The notes under the pieces: model-generated | The model's input: the letters and a program-made list of their open reading frames with translations, nothing else | What the model was told of the DNA's origin: nothing | Databases searched by the model: none | Position numbers and translations under genes: made by a program | Source: an uncultured Lachnospiraceae bacterium | Lineage (GTDB): Bacteria; Bacillota; Clostridia; Lachnospirales; Lachnospiraceae | Direction of reading: 5' to 3' | Assembly: GCA_902801515.1 (NCBI GenBank) | Contig: CADCII010000008.1 | Coordinates: forward strand, 1 to 64,000 | DNA length: 64,000 nucleotides | Part shown: in pieces, positions 17,963 to 27,105 of the stretch | Layout of the letters: the number at the start of each line of letters is the position of its first letter | How positions within the stretch are numbered: position 1 is the first letter of the stretch

Positions 17963-19120
17963 ATGTACAGATATGCTTGTCTGAATGCGATCAGCCCGAA
18001 GGGACTGAACTGCTTCGATGGTAATTACGAGAAGACGGAAGATATAAACAGCGCAGATGCCGTACTGGTAAGAAGCGCCAATATGCATGAGATGGATCTT
18101 GGCAGCAGTGTCCTGGCAATTGGACGCGCAGGCGCCGGCGTTAACAACATCCCGCTGGATGCATGCGCTGAGAAGGGCATCGTAGTATTCAATACCCCGG
18201 GAGCCAACGCAAACGGCGTCAAAGAGATGGTCTTTGCAGGTATGCTTCTTGCTGCACGTGACGTCGTAGGCGGCGTGAACTGGGTCAGTGAGAACGCAGG
18301 CGATGAAAATATTGCGAAATCCGTAGAAAAACAGAAGAAGCAGTATGCCGGGACAGAGATCTCTGGAAAGAAACTTGGAGTGATCGGTCTTGGCGCAATC
18401 GGCAACATGGTTGCCAACACTGCCGTCGCTCTGGGAATGGAAGTCTATGGATACGATCCGTTTATCTCTATCAACTGGGCATGGAACCTGAACCGTGAGG
18501 TAAAGCATATCACGGATATTGAGACGATCTACAGAGAGTGTGATTACATCACTATTCATGTACCGCTGCTGGATTCCACCAAGGGGATGGTCAATGCGGA
18601 GGCGGTCTCCATGATGAAGGAGAACGCAGTTATCCTCAACTTTGCAAGAGACCGTCTGGTGGACGAAGAGGCAGTGCTCAAGGCACTTGACGAAGGAAAG
18701 ATCCGCCGTTATGTATGCGACTTCCCGAATACAACGACTGCAGGACACAAAGGTGTCCTCCTGATCCCGCATCTTGGAGCATCCACTGAGGAGAGTGAAG
18801 AGAACTGCGCTGTCATGGCAGTTGCCGAACTGCGCGACTACCTTGAGAACGGCAATATCCGCAACAGTGTCAATTATCCTGCCTGCAATATGGGAGAATG
18901 CCGCACAGCTCACCGCGTAGCTGTCGCTCATAAAACTTCCATGAACCTGTCAGGGGCCATCACGGATGCACTTTCTTCCATGAGCTGCACAAATATATCC
19001 AATACAAGCCGCGGTGAGTATTCCTACATGCTGGTCGATATCGATTCTGATCTCAATGAAGGCGCAGTCAAAGCGGCAGAGGCGATCGATGGTGTGATCA
19101 GAGTCCGCGTCGTGAAGTGA
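17963..19120 (+). CDS. serA: D-3-phosphoglycerate dehydrogenase
   Basis: First step of serine synthesis: oxidises 3-phosphoglycerate to 3-phosphohydroxypyruvate. The 385-residue protein has the substrate domain (GRAGAGVNNIPLDAC), the NAD-binding Rossmann motif LGVIGLGAIGNMVANTA, the catalytic His in IPHLGASTEESEENCA and a short C-terminal ACT-type domain (about the last 70 residues), the likely site of serine feedback. ATG 17963 is preferred over the ATG at 17957, because AGGAG ends at 17955 and gives 7-nt spacing. serC, the next pathway step, lies 18 kb downstream beyond the purine genes. Confidence 0.95.
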   Translation: MYRYACLNAISPKGLNCFDGNYEKTEDINSADAVLVRSANMHEMDLGSSVLAIGRAGAGVNNIPLDACAEKGIVVFNTPGANANGVKEMVFAGMLLAARDVVGGVNWVSENAGDENIAKSVEKQKKQYAGTEISGKKLGVIGLGAIGNMVANTAVALGMEVYGYDPFISINWAWNLNREVKHITDIETIYRECDYITIHVPLLDSTKGMVNAEAVSMMKENAVILNFARDRLVDEEAVLKALDEGKIRRYVCDFPNTTTAGHKGVLLIPHLGASTEESEENCAVMAVAELRDYLENGNIRNSVNYPACNMGECRTAHRVAVAHKTSMNLSGAITDALSSMSCTNISNTSRGEYSYMLVDIDSDLNEGAVKAAEAIDGVIRVRVVK

Positions 19121-19178
19121 TGTAATAGCTGGAACAGAAGGTATTTGTTATACATCAGCTGCCGGAAGGGGGACAGGC

Positions 19179-21584
19179 ATGAATCAGAAATTATATGACC
19201 GCATGGACTGGGGAAGGATAGAAGGCCTGGTATATTCTGAGGAGAATCAGCCGCATGATTTTCTCGGAGCATTTATCACAGATGACGGAATTCTGGTTCA
19301 GGCATTTTTTCCGACAGCTGCTGAAGTGTCGGTCAAAACGAAGGATTCGTCTGCAAAGATGGAACTGATGGATGAGAATGGGTTCTTCGCCGTGCTTCTT
19401 CCGGGAACAAAGATTCCTGAGTATACACTGGAAGTAAGATATGATGACGGCAGGAAGGTCAGTTTTGCTGATCCCTATTCATTTGATCCGCAGCTTCCAG
19501 AGAAGATCCTGAAGAAGTTCAAAGCCGGGATCTGCTATGATATCTATCGTTATCTGGGATCCCATCCGATGACGGTAAACGGAGTGGCCGGCATGTATTT
19601 TGCCGTATGGGCTCCCAATGCTGTCCGCGTCAGTCTCGTCGGAGACTTCAATGACTGGGACGGCAGACGCCTGCCGATGCGTAAGCTGGAAGAGTACGGA
19701 ATCTTTGAACTGTTTGTTCCGGGAATGGGCGCCGGAACACTCTACAAATATGAGATCAAGGCAAAGCAGGGACTTACCTATCTGAAGAGTGACCCGTATT
19801 CATTTTCCCAGGAAGTGCGTCCGGATACAGCCTCTGTCACGACAGATCTTTCTGCCTATAAGTGGAAGGATGAGAAATGGATGGCAGAGAGGGAATCTCT
19901 GTCCTACAAGGAGCTGAAAGGCCTCCCGATGTCTGTCTACCAGATCCATCCGGGAACCTGGAAGAAACCTGATGATGACAGGGAGTTTCTCAATTACAGG
20001 GAACTTGCCCGTGATCTTGCCGGATATGTCGAAGAGATGGGATATACACATGTCGAACTTCTTCCGGTCATGGAGCATTCGGAAGACTCCAGCATGGGAT
20101 TCCTGACGTCTCTTTATTACGCACCGACAAGCAGATACGGAAGTCCTGAGGACTTCATGTATTTTGTCGACTACATGCATCAGCATGGGATCGGTGTGAT
20201 CCTGACGTGGGTTCCAAGTCATTTCTCAAGAGACCTGAACGGACTCAGCGGGTTCGATGGGACCAATCTCTATGAACACAGGGATTCAAGGCAGTCTCTG
20301 TTTACGGCAGACGGAGGTCTGATCTTTAATTACGCCCGTCCTGAAGTGAAGAATTATCTGATCGCCAATGCTCTGTTCTGGACAAAAGAGTATCATGTGG
20401 ACGGAATTCGTGTGGATGACCTTGCAAGAATGCTCTATCTTGACTATGGAAAGCGGCCGGGAGAGTGGGTCGCCAATCTGTACGGCGGAAATGAAAACCT
20501 GGATGCTGTTGAGTTCTTCAAGCATCTGGATTCGATCTACCGCAAAGACTGTCCGGGAGCACTGTTGATCGCCGAGGATAATTCCCAGTGGCCAATGGTG
20601 ACGACTCCCGTGGACGATGATGGCCTGGGCTTTGATTACAAGTGGAATGCCGGGTTCAAAGATTCACTGATTGAGTATATGCAGCTTGATCCGATCTTCC
20701 GCGGACCGCATCACCAGGAACTGATATTCAGCATGGTCTATAACTACTCAGAGAATTTCATGCTCGCGCTTGGGATCGGAGATGTTATGGACGCCTATGG
20801 ATCTGCTTATGCCAAGGTTCCCGGCAAGAAGAAAAATAAACTTGCAAACCTTCGTGCTATGTACGGTTATATCATGATGCATCCGGGCAAAAAACTCTTT
20901 GCAATGGGATGTGAGCTTGCCCAGAAGGCGGGCCTGAATCCGGAAAGAGGCGTTGACTGGTCTGTTCTGGAAGATGAAGACAATCAGATGTTCCGCGCAT
21001 ACTGTGCAGCGCTGCTGAAGTTCTACAGGGAGAATCCTGCGCTGTACGCACTGGATTACGAGCCTGAAGGATTTGACTGGATCAACAATATCTCTGCAAA
21101 TGAGAATATGCTGGTGTTCCTTCGCAAGAGCGCGATCGAAGAGCAGATGCTTCTTGTTGTGGTCAATTTTTCCAACCTCACATATGCAAATCATAAGATT
21201 GGCGTACCGTTCTGTGGAAAGTACAAAGAAGTATTCAATTCCGACGCTGAAGCGTTCGGCGGAGAGGGGAATGTCAATCCTCGCGTGAAACGGTCGAAAG
21301 CTGACGAGTGCGATGAACTGCCCAACTCGATCAGAGTGACAGTGCCGCCTATGGGGATCAGCGTTTTCACCTGCACAAGAGTGGAGGAGACGGAAGAAAA
21401 ACCTGCAGTTAAGAAAACTGCTGCCAGGACAGCAGGCAAGAAGAAAACTGTGACTAAGAAAACAGCCGGCAGTTCAGCGGCAAAGACTGCAGGAAAAGCG
21501 AAGAAGACTTCCTCTTCAGGTGAGAAGAAAAAATCGCTTAAGGAAGAACTTGAAGCAAAAGTGCTCCGTGAGGACCACAGATAA
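19179..21584 (+). CDS. GlgB-like GH13 protein with lost catalytic residues and Lys/Ala-rich tail
   Basis: By overall similarity a 1,4-alpha-glucan branching enzyme (801 residues): N-terminal CBM48-like modules (YFAVWAPNAVRVSLVGDFN), a GH13 barrel with YTHVELLPVMEH, APTSRYGSPEDF and YHVDGIRVDDLARML, and a C-terminal all-beta domain. The nucleophile Asp (RVD) and acid Glu (LLIAEDNS) remain. However, the region I Asp of the usual ILDWVPxHF is Thr (ILTWVPSHF, about 20200), and the region IV His-Asp of LSHDEVVH is replaced (LGIGDVMD, about 20770). It is therefore probably not a normal branching enzyme and may be a glycogen-binding or regulatory homologue. The last 80 or so residues are Lys/Ala/Thr-rich, resembling histone H1 tails. 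No other glycogen genes are adjacent. Confidence 0.85.
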   Translation: MNQKLYDRMDWGRIEGLVYSEENQPHDFLGAFITDDGILVQAFFPTAAEVSVKTKDSSAKMELMDENGFFAVLLPGTKIPEYTLEVRYDDGRKVSFADPYSFDPQLPEKILKKFKAGICYDIYRYLGSHPMTVNGVAGMYFAVWAPNAVRVSLVGDFNDWDGRRLPMRKLEEYGIFELFVPGMGAGTLYKYEIKAKQGLTYLKSDPYSFSQEVRPDTASVTTDLSAYKWKDEKWMAERESLSYKELKGLPMSVYQIHPGTWKKPDDDREFLNYRELARDLAGYVEEMGYTHVELLPVMEHSEDSSMGFLTSLYYAPTSRYGSPEDFMYFVDYMHQHGIGVILTWVPSHFSRDLNGLSGFDGTNLYEHRDSRQSLFTADGGLIFNYARPEVKNYLIANALFWTKEYHVDGIRVDDLARMLYLDYGKRPGEWVANLYGGNENLDAVEFFKHLDSIYRKDCPGALLIAEDNSQWPMVTTPVDDDGLGFDYKWNAGFKDSLIEYMQLDPIFRGPHHQELIFSMVYNYSENFMLALGIGDVMDAYGSAYAKVPGKKKNKLANLRAMYGYIMMHPGKKLFAMGCELAQKAGLNPERGVDWSVLEDEDNQMFRAYCAALLKFYRENPALYALDYEPEGFDWINNISANENMLVFLRKSAIEEQMLLVVVNFSNLTYANHKIGVPFCGKYKEVFNSDAEAFGGEGNVNPRVKRSKADECDELPNSIRVTVPPMGISVFTCTRVEETEEKPAVKKTAARTAGKKKTVTKKTAGSSAAKTAGKAKKTSSSGEKKKSLKEELEAKVLREDHR

Positions 21585-21627
21585 CACCTTCCGACAGGCA
21601 TCAAATTAATACAGAAACTGCATGAAG

Positions 21628-21663
21628 CAGCCGGACTCTCAGTGGGAGTCCGGCTGTTAATAT
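21628..21663 (+). terminator. Terminator after the GlgB-like gene
   Basis: An 11-bp perfect stem CAGCCGGACTC (21628-21638) / GAGTCCGGCTG (21646-21656) with a 7-nt loop is followed by TTAATATTTTG, 44 bp after the stop codon. Confidence 0.85.
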
Positions 21664-21786
21664 TTTGTAGATATTCATAAAAAAGTTCATTAATCCATAA
21701 AAATAGTTAGGAAAAACAGCCAACAAATATTGCTATAATTCCCAACTTGTTTTATCATGTAGTAAGAAGAATCAGTATAGTTCTAT

Positions 21787-22446
21787 TCAGAATTCGGAGT
21801 TGTCTGAAGATTGTTTTGCTTCATCCAGATAACTGTAGAGCGTGTATTTTGAGATGCCGAATATCTGGCAGACTTTGGGGCCCGACTTGGTAATCAGGAA
21901 TGCGCCGGAATCGTTCAGATAACGGATGGCACGGATCTTTTCTGATTTATCCATGAGCGAAGCCGGTTTACCGATCATGCGGATAGACTGGTCGATGAGA
22001 GAATCCAGCAGATCGGCGACATTGGTTGAGATGGGTTCTGGCTCTCTGGAATCAAGCAGTGACGCATTGTATGTATGTATTACATTCTCCATCGCAACGG
22101 TGAGCGTGATATCAGAGTTGATGCCGAGAATACCGATGGGTTTTCCTTTCTCGTCACGGAGAAATACCGTGCTTGACTTGAGGATCTTTCCGTCGCGGGT
22201 CTTAGTCAGGTAGGCAAGTTTGTCAACATGCGTTTCCTCTGCGTCACGGAAGGCTTCAAGAGCAATCTTTGAAGGACCGTCACCTATCCGGCGTCCGGAG
22301 ATATGCCCGTTTTCAATCGCTATGATCGTATGGTCAAGGTCGCCTGAAGTAAGATCATGAAGCACAATCTCACAGGTATCGCCGTAATGCACCGCAAGAG
22401 CCTTAACGATTCTTCTGGCGAAATCGAATTGTGTTGACTGTTTCAT
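21787..22446 (-). CDS. YheO/DauR-like PAS and helix-turn-helix regulator
   Basis: A 219-residue transcription factor. The N-terminal two thirds form a YheO-type PAS domain (CEIVLHDLTSGDLDHTIIAI ... GKPIGILGINSDITLTVAME). The C-terminus is the DauR-type helix-turn-helix (GPKVCQIFGISKYTLYSYLDE). Relatives control amino acid or nucleotide catabolism genes, for example DauR of Pseudomonas. It is divergent from ssnA with 102 bp between, so it is the best candidate for the regulator of the purine cluster. The ligand is unknown. Confidence 0.85.
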   Translation of the reverse strand: MKQSTQFDFARRIVKALAVHYGDTCEIVLHDLTSGDLDHTIIAIENGHISGRRIGDGPSKIALEAFRDAEETHVDKLAYLTKTRDGKILKSSTVFLRDEKGKPIGILGINSDITLTVAMENVIHTYNASLLDSREPEPISTNVADLLDSLIDQSIRMIGKPASLMDKSEKIRAIRYLNDSGAFLITKSGPKVCQIFGISKYTLYSYLDEAKQSSDNSEF

Positions 22447-22507
22447 GAATATTTTCGCCTCTTTTCTGAAAAATTATGAAAAGTAGTTTTTTCTGTCCTG
22501 CAAATTT

Positions 22508-22536
22508 ATTTTAAGGTAAACAAAAAGTTTTGACAA
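22508..22536 (-). promoter_or_regulatory. Promoter of the YheO-like regulator
   Basis: On the minus strand TTGTCA (22531-22536), a 17-bp spacer and TAAAAT (22508-22513) lie about 60 bp before the regulator start. The -35 box overlaps the ssnA ribosome binding region, so occupancy could affect both genes. Confidence 0.6.
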
Positions 22537-22548
22537 GGAGGTAGGGAG

Positions 22549-23907
22549 ATGCTTTTAGTAGGAAATGGAAGAGTTTTCACACTGGATCAGGAACACCCAT
22601 ACCTGAAAGACGGTGCTGTAGTGATAGACGGGGAAGCGATCCGGGAAGTAGGTCCTTTTGAGGAGATGAAGAAGAAATATCCGGACGCTGAATTCGTGGA
22701 CGCCCACGGCCAGCTGATCATGCCCGGATTCATCAATGCCCATACGCATATCTATTCCGGACTTGCAAGAGGACTTGCGATCGACGGCAACAATCCCACC
22801 AATTTCTTTGAAGTTCTGGACGGGATGTGGTGGAATATCGACCGTCATCTGACTCTGGACGGTACCAGAGCCTGTGCGTACGCAACCATCCTTGACTGCA
22901 TCCGGGACGGCGTGACGACAATCTTTGACCACCATGCTTCCTTCTTGGAGATTCCTGGCAGCCTGTTCGCGATCAAGGACGTTGCGAAGGAACTGGGAAT
23001 TCGTTCCTGCCTGTGCTATGAGGTTTCAGAGCGCGACGGCGAAGAGAAGTGCCTGCAGTCCATTAAGGAAAATGCAGACTTTATCACCTGGGCTCAGAAG
23101 GAAGACGATGACATGATCAAGGCTATGTTCGGCGGACATGCCCTGTTCACGATATCGGACAAAACATTTGAGAAGATGGTTGAAGCCAACGACGGAAGGA
23201 CAGGCTTCCACATCCATGTTTCTGAAGGTATGAACGATGTATGGGACAGCCTTCAGAATTACGGATGCCGTCCGGTTGAAAGACTGCTGAACAACAATAT
23301 CCTCGGACCGATGACCATGCTGGGACACTGCATCCACCTGAACGGTGACGAGATGGATATCATCAAAGAGACCGGGACTATGGCAGTGAATAATCCGGAA
23401 TCCAACATGGGCAATGCCGTAGGATGCGCGCCTGTGCTCCAGATGCTGAAGAAGGGTATTACGGTCGGAATGGGAACCGATGCGTACACCCATGACATGC
23501 TGGAATCCCTGAAGGTATTCCTGATCATCCAGAGACATAATGCAGGACTTCCGAATGTTGCTTTCGGTGAAGCGCTCCAGCTGCTCCTTGAGAACAACGC
23601 GAAGATCTGTGCGAAGTACTTTAAGAAGCCTCTGGGTGTCCTGAAGGAAGGCGCTGCCGCGGACGTCATCGTCATGGATTACAAGCCCTTCACGCCGATC
23701 GATGAAAACAATCTCGGCGGCCATATGATCTTCGGGCTTATGGGCAAGAACTGCAGGACTACAATCATCAACGGCAAAGTCCTGTACAAAGACCGAGAAT
23801 TTGTCGACATCGATGAAGAGAAGATCAATGCTTGGACGATGGAACAGGCATGCAGCCTCTGGGGAGCTCTTAACCACAGAGAGTACAGCCCCAAGTCGTA
23901 TCTGTGA
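22549..23907 (+). CDS. ssnA: SsnA-type amidohydrolase of the purine cluster
   Basis: A 452-residue metal-dependent aminohydrolase of the SsnA family (amidohydrolase superfamily, related to guanine and chlorohydrolase deaminases). Metal ligands are visible in the N-terminal MPGFINAHTHIYSGL, a His in FHIHVSEG, LGHCIHL and the late Asp in MGTDAYTHDM. ssnA lies with xdh, ygfK and yge genes in E. coli and in gut anaerobes that degrade uric acid. A hydrolytic step on a purine-ring intermediate is inferred; the exact substrate is not shown by sequence. A strong AGGAGG-like site precedes the ATG. ygfK follows after 53 bp. Confidence 0.92.
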   Translation: MLLVGNGRVFTLDQEHPYLKDGAVVIDGEAIREVGPFEEMKKKYPDAEFVDAHGQLIMPGFINAHTHIYSGLARGLAIDGNNPTNFFEVLDGMWWNIDRHLTLDGTRACAYATILDCIRDGVTTIFDHHASFLEIPGSLFAIKDVAKELGIRSCLCYEVSERDGEEKCLQSIKENADFITWAQKEDDDMIKAMFGGHALFTISDKTFEKMVEANDGRTGFHIHVSEGMNDVWDSLQNYGCRPVERLLNNNILGPMTMLGHCIHLNGDEMDIIKETGTMAVNNPESNMGNAVGCAPVLQMLKKGITVGMGTDAYTHDMLESLKVFLIIQRHNAGLPNVAFGEALQLLLENNAKICAKYFKKPLGVLKEGAAADVIVMDYKPFTPIDENNLGGHMIFGLMGKNCRTTIINGKVLYKDREFVDIDEEKINAWTMEQACSLWGALNHREYSPKSYL

Positions 23908-23960
23908 TAATAAATGAATGCGCAATACAATAACTCAGTGAACCGGAAGGAGGTTATATC

Positions 23961-26957
23961 ATGGGTGATCTTATGCGTCTGATACCTTACAGACAGCTTC
24001 TCAACTGGACTCTGACAGAGTACCGCGAGAGAGGAAGTATCTTCGGCGTATCCAAAATAGTCACAAGAGGTGACCGAAAATATCCGATTTTCAAGGGAAA
24101 GATCGAGACCGTATTCGGTCCTGCGGCAGGCCCGAACACACAGCTTGCACAGAACCTTATCGCTTCTTACTGTGCCGGCGCTTCCTGGTTTGAACTGAAG
24201 ACAGTCCAGAAGATGGACGGCCGGGAACTGGCAGCCTGTGTCCCGAAACCCTGTATCGCTTCGGGAGATGAGTGCTATAACTGCGAATGGTCCACTGAGC
24301 TGGAAGTCGGACAGGCTTATGAAGAGTATGTAAAAGCATGGTTTGTGATTCATATCCTTGCTCTGGAACTCGGCCTGGGTGATCCTGACGCGATCGTGTT
24401 CAACATGTCCGTCGGATACGATCTGGACGGTATCAAGACGCCCAAGATGCAGAAGTTCCTGGATGAAATGATCGAAGCGAAGAATACCGCTCTGTTCAAG
24501 GATTGTGTAAAGGCTTCTCTGGAAGCCATTGAAAGCGGGCTTCTGAAGAATGTGACAAAGAAAGATATTCTCGCGATCCCGTCGAAGATATCGGATTCCG
24601 TCACAGAGTCAACGCTTCACGGATGTCCCCCGAAAGAGATAGAAGCGATCGCTTCTTATCTGCTTCAGGAGAAACATCTCAATACCTATGTAAAATGCAA
24701 CCCGACCCTGCTGGGATATGAATTCGCGAGAACGACACTGGACAGCCTGGGATTTGATTACATTGCATTTGACGACCATCATTTCCTGACGGATCTTCAG
24801 TGGGAAGATGCAGTCCCCATGTTTGAGAGACTGATCAAACTGTCCGCCTCCCTTGGACTGGATGTCGGCATCAAGCTTACGAACACATTCCCGGTAGATG
24901 TAAAAGCCGGCGAGCTTCCCAGCGAAGAGATGTACATGTCTGGAAGGAGCCTGTATCCGCTGACCATTCAGCTGGTATCCAGGATCGCGAAGCAGTTCAA
25001 AGGAAAACTTCGCATTTCCTATTCCGGCGGTGCTGATTACTTCAATATCCACGATCTGGTAGCAGCGGGCGTATGGCCGGTCACTATGGCGACCACTCTG
25101 CTCAAACCGGGCGGATACCAGAGAATGCACCAGATTGCAGAACTTCTGTCCGATATCCCTGCTGCTGCATGGAAGGGCGTGAATGTGGATGCTGTATGCA
25201 GCCTGGCAGAGAAGGCGCTTGAGAACCCGAGATACCGCAAGCCGATCAAACCGCTTCCGGACAGGAAGATGGAAGAGCCGCTTCCTCTTCTTGACTGCTT
25301 CGATTCTCCGTGCAGCAGCAACTGCCCGATTCATCAGGATATCCCGGCGTACCTGCGTGCTATGGAAGAAGGAAGGTCAGAGGATGCGCTGAACATCATT
25401 CTTGAACGCAATCCGCTTCCGTTCATTACGGGCACAATCTGTCCGCATACCTGCGTAGACCGCTGCATGCGCAATCACTATGAAGAGGGCGTCCATATCC
25501 GCGAAGTTAAACTGCAGGCAGCCAAGAAGGCATTCAACAGGATCATGGAGACCACACAGAAGGTCGCTGCAAACAGCAGCAAGAAGGCTGCTGTCATCGG
25601 CGGAGGACCGGCTGGTCTTGCCACAGCCGCTTTCCTGAGCCGTGCGGGAATACCTGTAACTATATTTGAGAAGAGGGATGTTCTCGGCGGAGTCGTTCGT
25701 TCGGCAATCCCGTCATTCCGTATCGATGACAAGGCGATCGGACGCGATATTGATCTGTGTCTGAGGTATGGAGCCGAGTTCAGGACCGGATGCGAGATAA
25801 CAGATATTGCCGCTCTCAAAAAAGAAGGCTACACGGATGTGATCGTTGCCGTCGGTGCATGGAAACCGGGCAGAGAGACTCTAGAGTATGGAAAAGCTCT
25901 TGATGCTCTGGACTTCCTGGCTTCGATAAAAGCAGACGAGTCTTCGGTAAGCCTTGGTGAAAATGTTGTCGTTATCGGCGCAGGCAACACGGCCATGGAT
26001 GTTTCCCGTGCGGCAATCCGCATGAGCGGCGTAAAGAATGTCAAACTTGTATACCGCAGGACAAAACGTTATATGCCGGCGGATGAAGAAGAACTTAGAG
26101 AGGCAATCGAAGACGGAGTAGAGTTCTGCGAGCTTCTGGCTCCTGTCGGATTAAAGGACGGCATACTCGAATGCAAGGAAATGAAACTGGGAGAGCCGGA
26201 TGAGAGCGGACGCCGCAGCCCTGTCGATACAGGAAAGACTATCCAGATCCGCTGCGACAGTGTGATCACGGCAGTCGGAGAGAGAGTCGATGTATCGCTG
26301 CTTAAGGGCATCGGGGCGAAACTGGACGGCAAGGATCGTCCGGTCGTGGATGCTCACTGCCAGACAACAGTGGACGGCGTCTATGCAGTAGGTGACTGCA
26401 GAAGAGGACCTGCAACAGTTGTCAAGGGCATAGCAGACGCTATGGCTGCAGCTGAAGATATCGCCGGGATCGATCTGACAACCTACGCCAGCGAGAATGG
26501 AGCGGGAGATATCGATACCTACAGAGCAAAGAAGGGCGTTCTGACTACAGAGGTTAACGAGAAGCCGGATAACAGATGTCTCGGCTGCCCGACCGTATGC
26601 GAAGTATGTACGGATGTCTGCCCGAACAGAGCAAATGTTTCCGTGACCGTTGAGGGACTGGCGAAGCCGCAGATCCTCCATGTTGACGGTATGTGCAACG
26701 AGTGCGGAAACTGCGCAGTATTCTGTCCGCATACAGGAAGGCCGTACAGAGACAAACTGACTCTGTTCTGGTCACAGGAAGATATGGATGATTCTGAGAA
26801 CACCGGATTCCTGGTATTGGAAGGAACAAAGGTAAAACTTCGTTTCGCTGGCAAGATCCAGGAAGTTGATGTGGCTGATGAGAAGTGCGGTCTGTACGAA
26901 CCGCTGAGAAAAGTGATACTCACTGTGATACAGGAGCACTCTTATCTGATTGGATGA
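23961..26957 (+). CDS. ygfK: YgfK Fe-S/flavin oxidoreductase (putative selenate reductase subunit)
   Basis: A 998-residue multi-domain redox protein. The N-terminal half resembles dihydroorotate/dihydropyrimidine dehydrogenase barrels (VKCNPTLLGYEFARTTLDSL, GGADYFNIHDLVAAGVWPVT). Next comes a GltD-type Cys-rich linker (CFDSPCSSNCPIHQDIPAY ... CPHTCVDRCM), an FAD-binding motif (AAVIGGGPAGLATAAFLSRA) and an NAD(P) motif (VVVIGAGNTAMDVSRAA). A C-terminal ferredoxin-like module has CLGCPTVCEVCTDVCP and CNECGNCAVFCPHTG. The architecture suits electron exchange between NAD(P)H, flavin and Fe-S clusters. In the purine cluster it is a likely redox partner of XDH or a reductase of a purine intermediate. 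The ATG follows GGAGG. Confidence 0.92.
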   Translation: MGDLMRLIPYRQLLNWTLTEYRERGSIFGVSKIVTRGDRKYPIFKGKIETVFGPAAGPNTQLAQNLIASYCAGASWFELKTVQKMDGRELAACVPKPCIASGDECYNCEWSTELEVGQAYEEYVKAWFVIHILALELGLGDPDAIVFNMSVGYDLDGIKTPKMQKFLDEMIEAKNTALFKDCVKASLEAIESGLLKNVTKKDILAIPSKISDSVTESTLHGCPPKEIEAIASYLLQEKHLNTYVKCNPTLLGYEFARTTLDSLGFDYIAFDDHHFLTDLQWEDAVPMFERLIKLSASLGLDVGIKLTNTFPVDVKAGELPSEEMYMSGRSLYPLTIQLVSRIAKQFKGKLRISYSGGADYFNIHDLVAAGVWPVTMATTLLKPGGYQRMHQIAELLSDIPAAAWKGVNVDAVCSLAEKALENPRYRKPIKPLPDRKMEEPLPLLDCFDSPCSSNCPIHQDIPAYLRAMEEGRSEDALNIILERNPLPFITGTICPHTCVDRCMRNHYEEGVHIREVKLQAAKKAFNRIMETTQKVAANSSKKAAVIGGGPAGLATAAFLSRAGIPVTIFEKRDVLGGVVRSAIPSFRIDDKAIGRDIDLCLRYGAEFRTGCEITDIAALKKEGYTDVIVAVGAWKPGRETLEYGKALDALDFLASIKADESSVSLGENVVVIGAGNTAMDVSRAAIRMSGVKNVKLVYRRTKRYMPADEEELREAIEDGVEFCELLAPVGLKDGILECKEMKLGEPDESGRRSPVDTGKTIQIRCDSVITAVGERVDVSLLKGIGAKLDGKDRPVVDAHCQTTVDGVYAVGDCRRGPATVVKGIADAMAAAEDIAGIDLTTYASENGAGDIDTYRAKKGVLTTEVNEKPDNRCLGCPTVCEVCTDVCPNRANVSVTVEGLAKPQILHVDGMCNECGNCAVFCPHTGRPYRDKLTLFWSQEDMDDSENTGFLVLEGTKVKLRFAGKIQEVDVADEKCGLYEPLRKVILTVIQEHSYLIG

Positions 26958-27040
26958 ATCTGGTAAGAAGTATCTTATCAGTTGAAACCGACCGGATGTA
27001 TCGTATAACCGTACAATTGACTTGATATTTAAGCTGACAG

Positions 27041-27078
27041 CAATTCCACGAAGGATCACTTGATTCTTCGTGGAATTG
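27041..27078. repeat. 13-bp perfect inverted repeat upstream of xdh
   Basis: CAATTCCACGAAG (27041-27053) and CTTCGTGGAATTG (27066-27078) are perfect complements with a 12-nt loop, 28 bp before the xdh start. No T-run follows. It may be an operator, an mRNA processing hairpin or an attenuator. Confidence 0.8.
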
Positions 27079-27105
27079 TGGTGCGCACATGGATGGACTA
27101 TCGAT

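Noticed and set aside
21734-21739. TATAAT on the plus strand as a promoter for an RNA antisense to the regulator
   Set aside because: No -35 box at a suitable distance and no terminator or structure downstream; the region is simply AT-rich.
27070-27105. Earlier GTG start for xdh
   Set aside because: It lies inside the right arm of the perfect hairpin and adds residues not typical of the Fe-S domain start.
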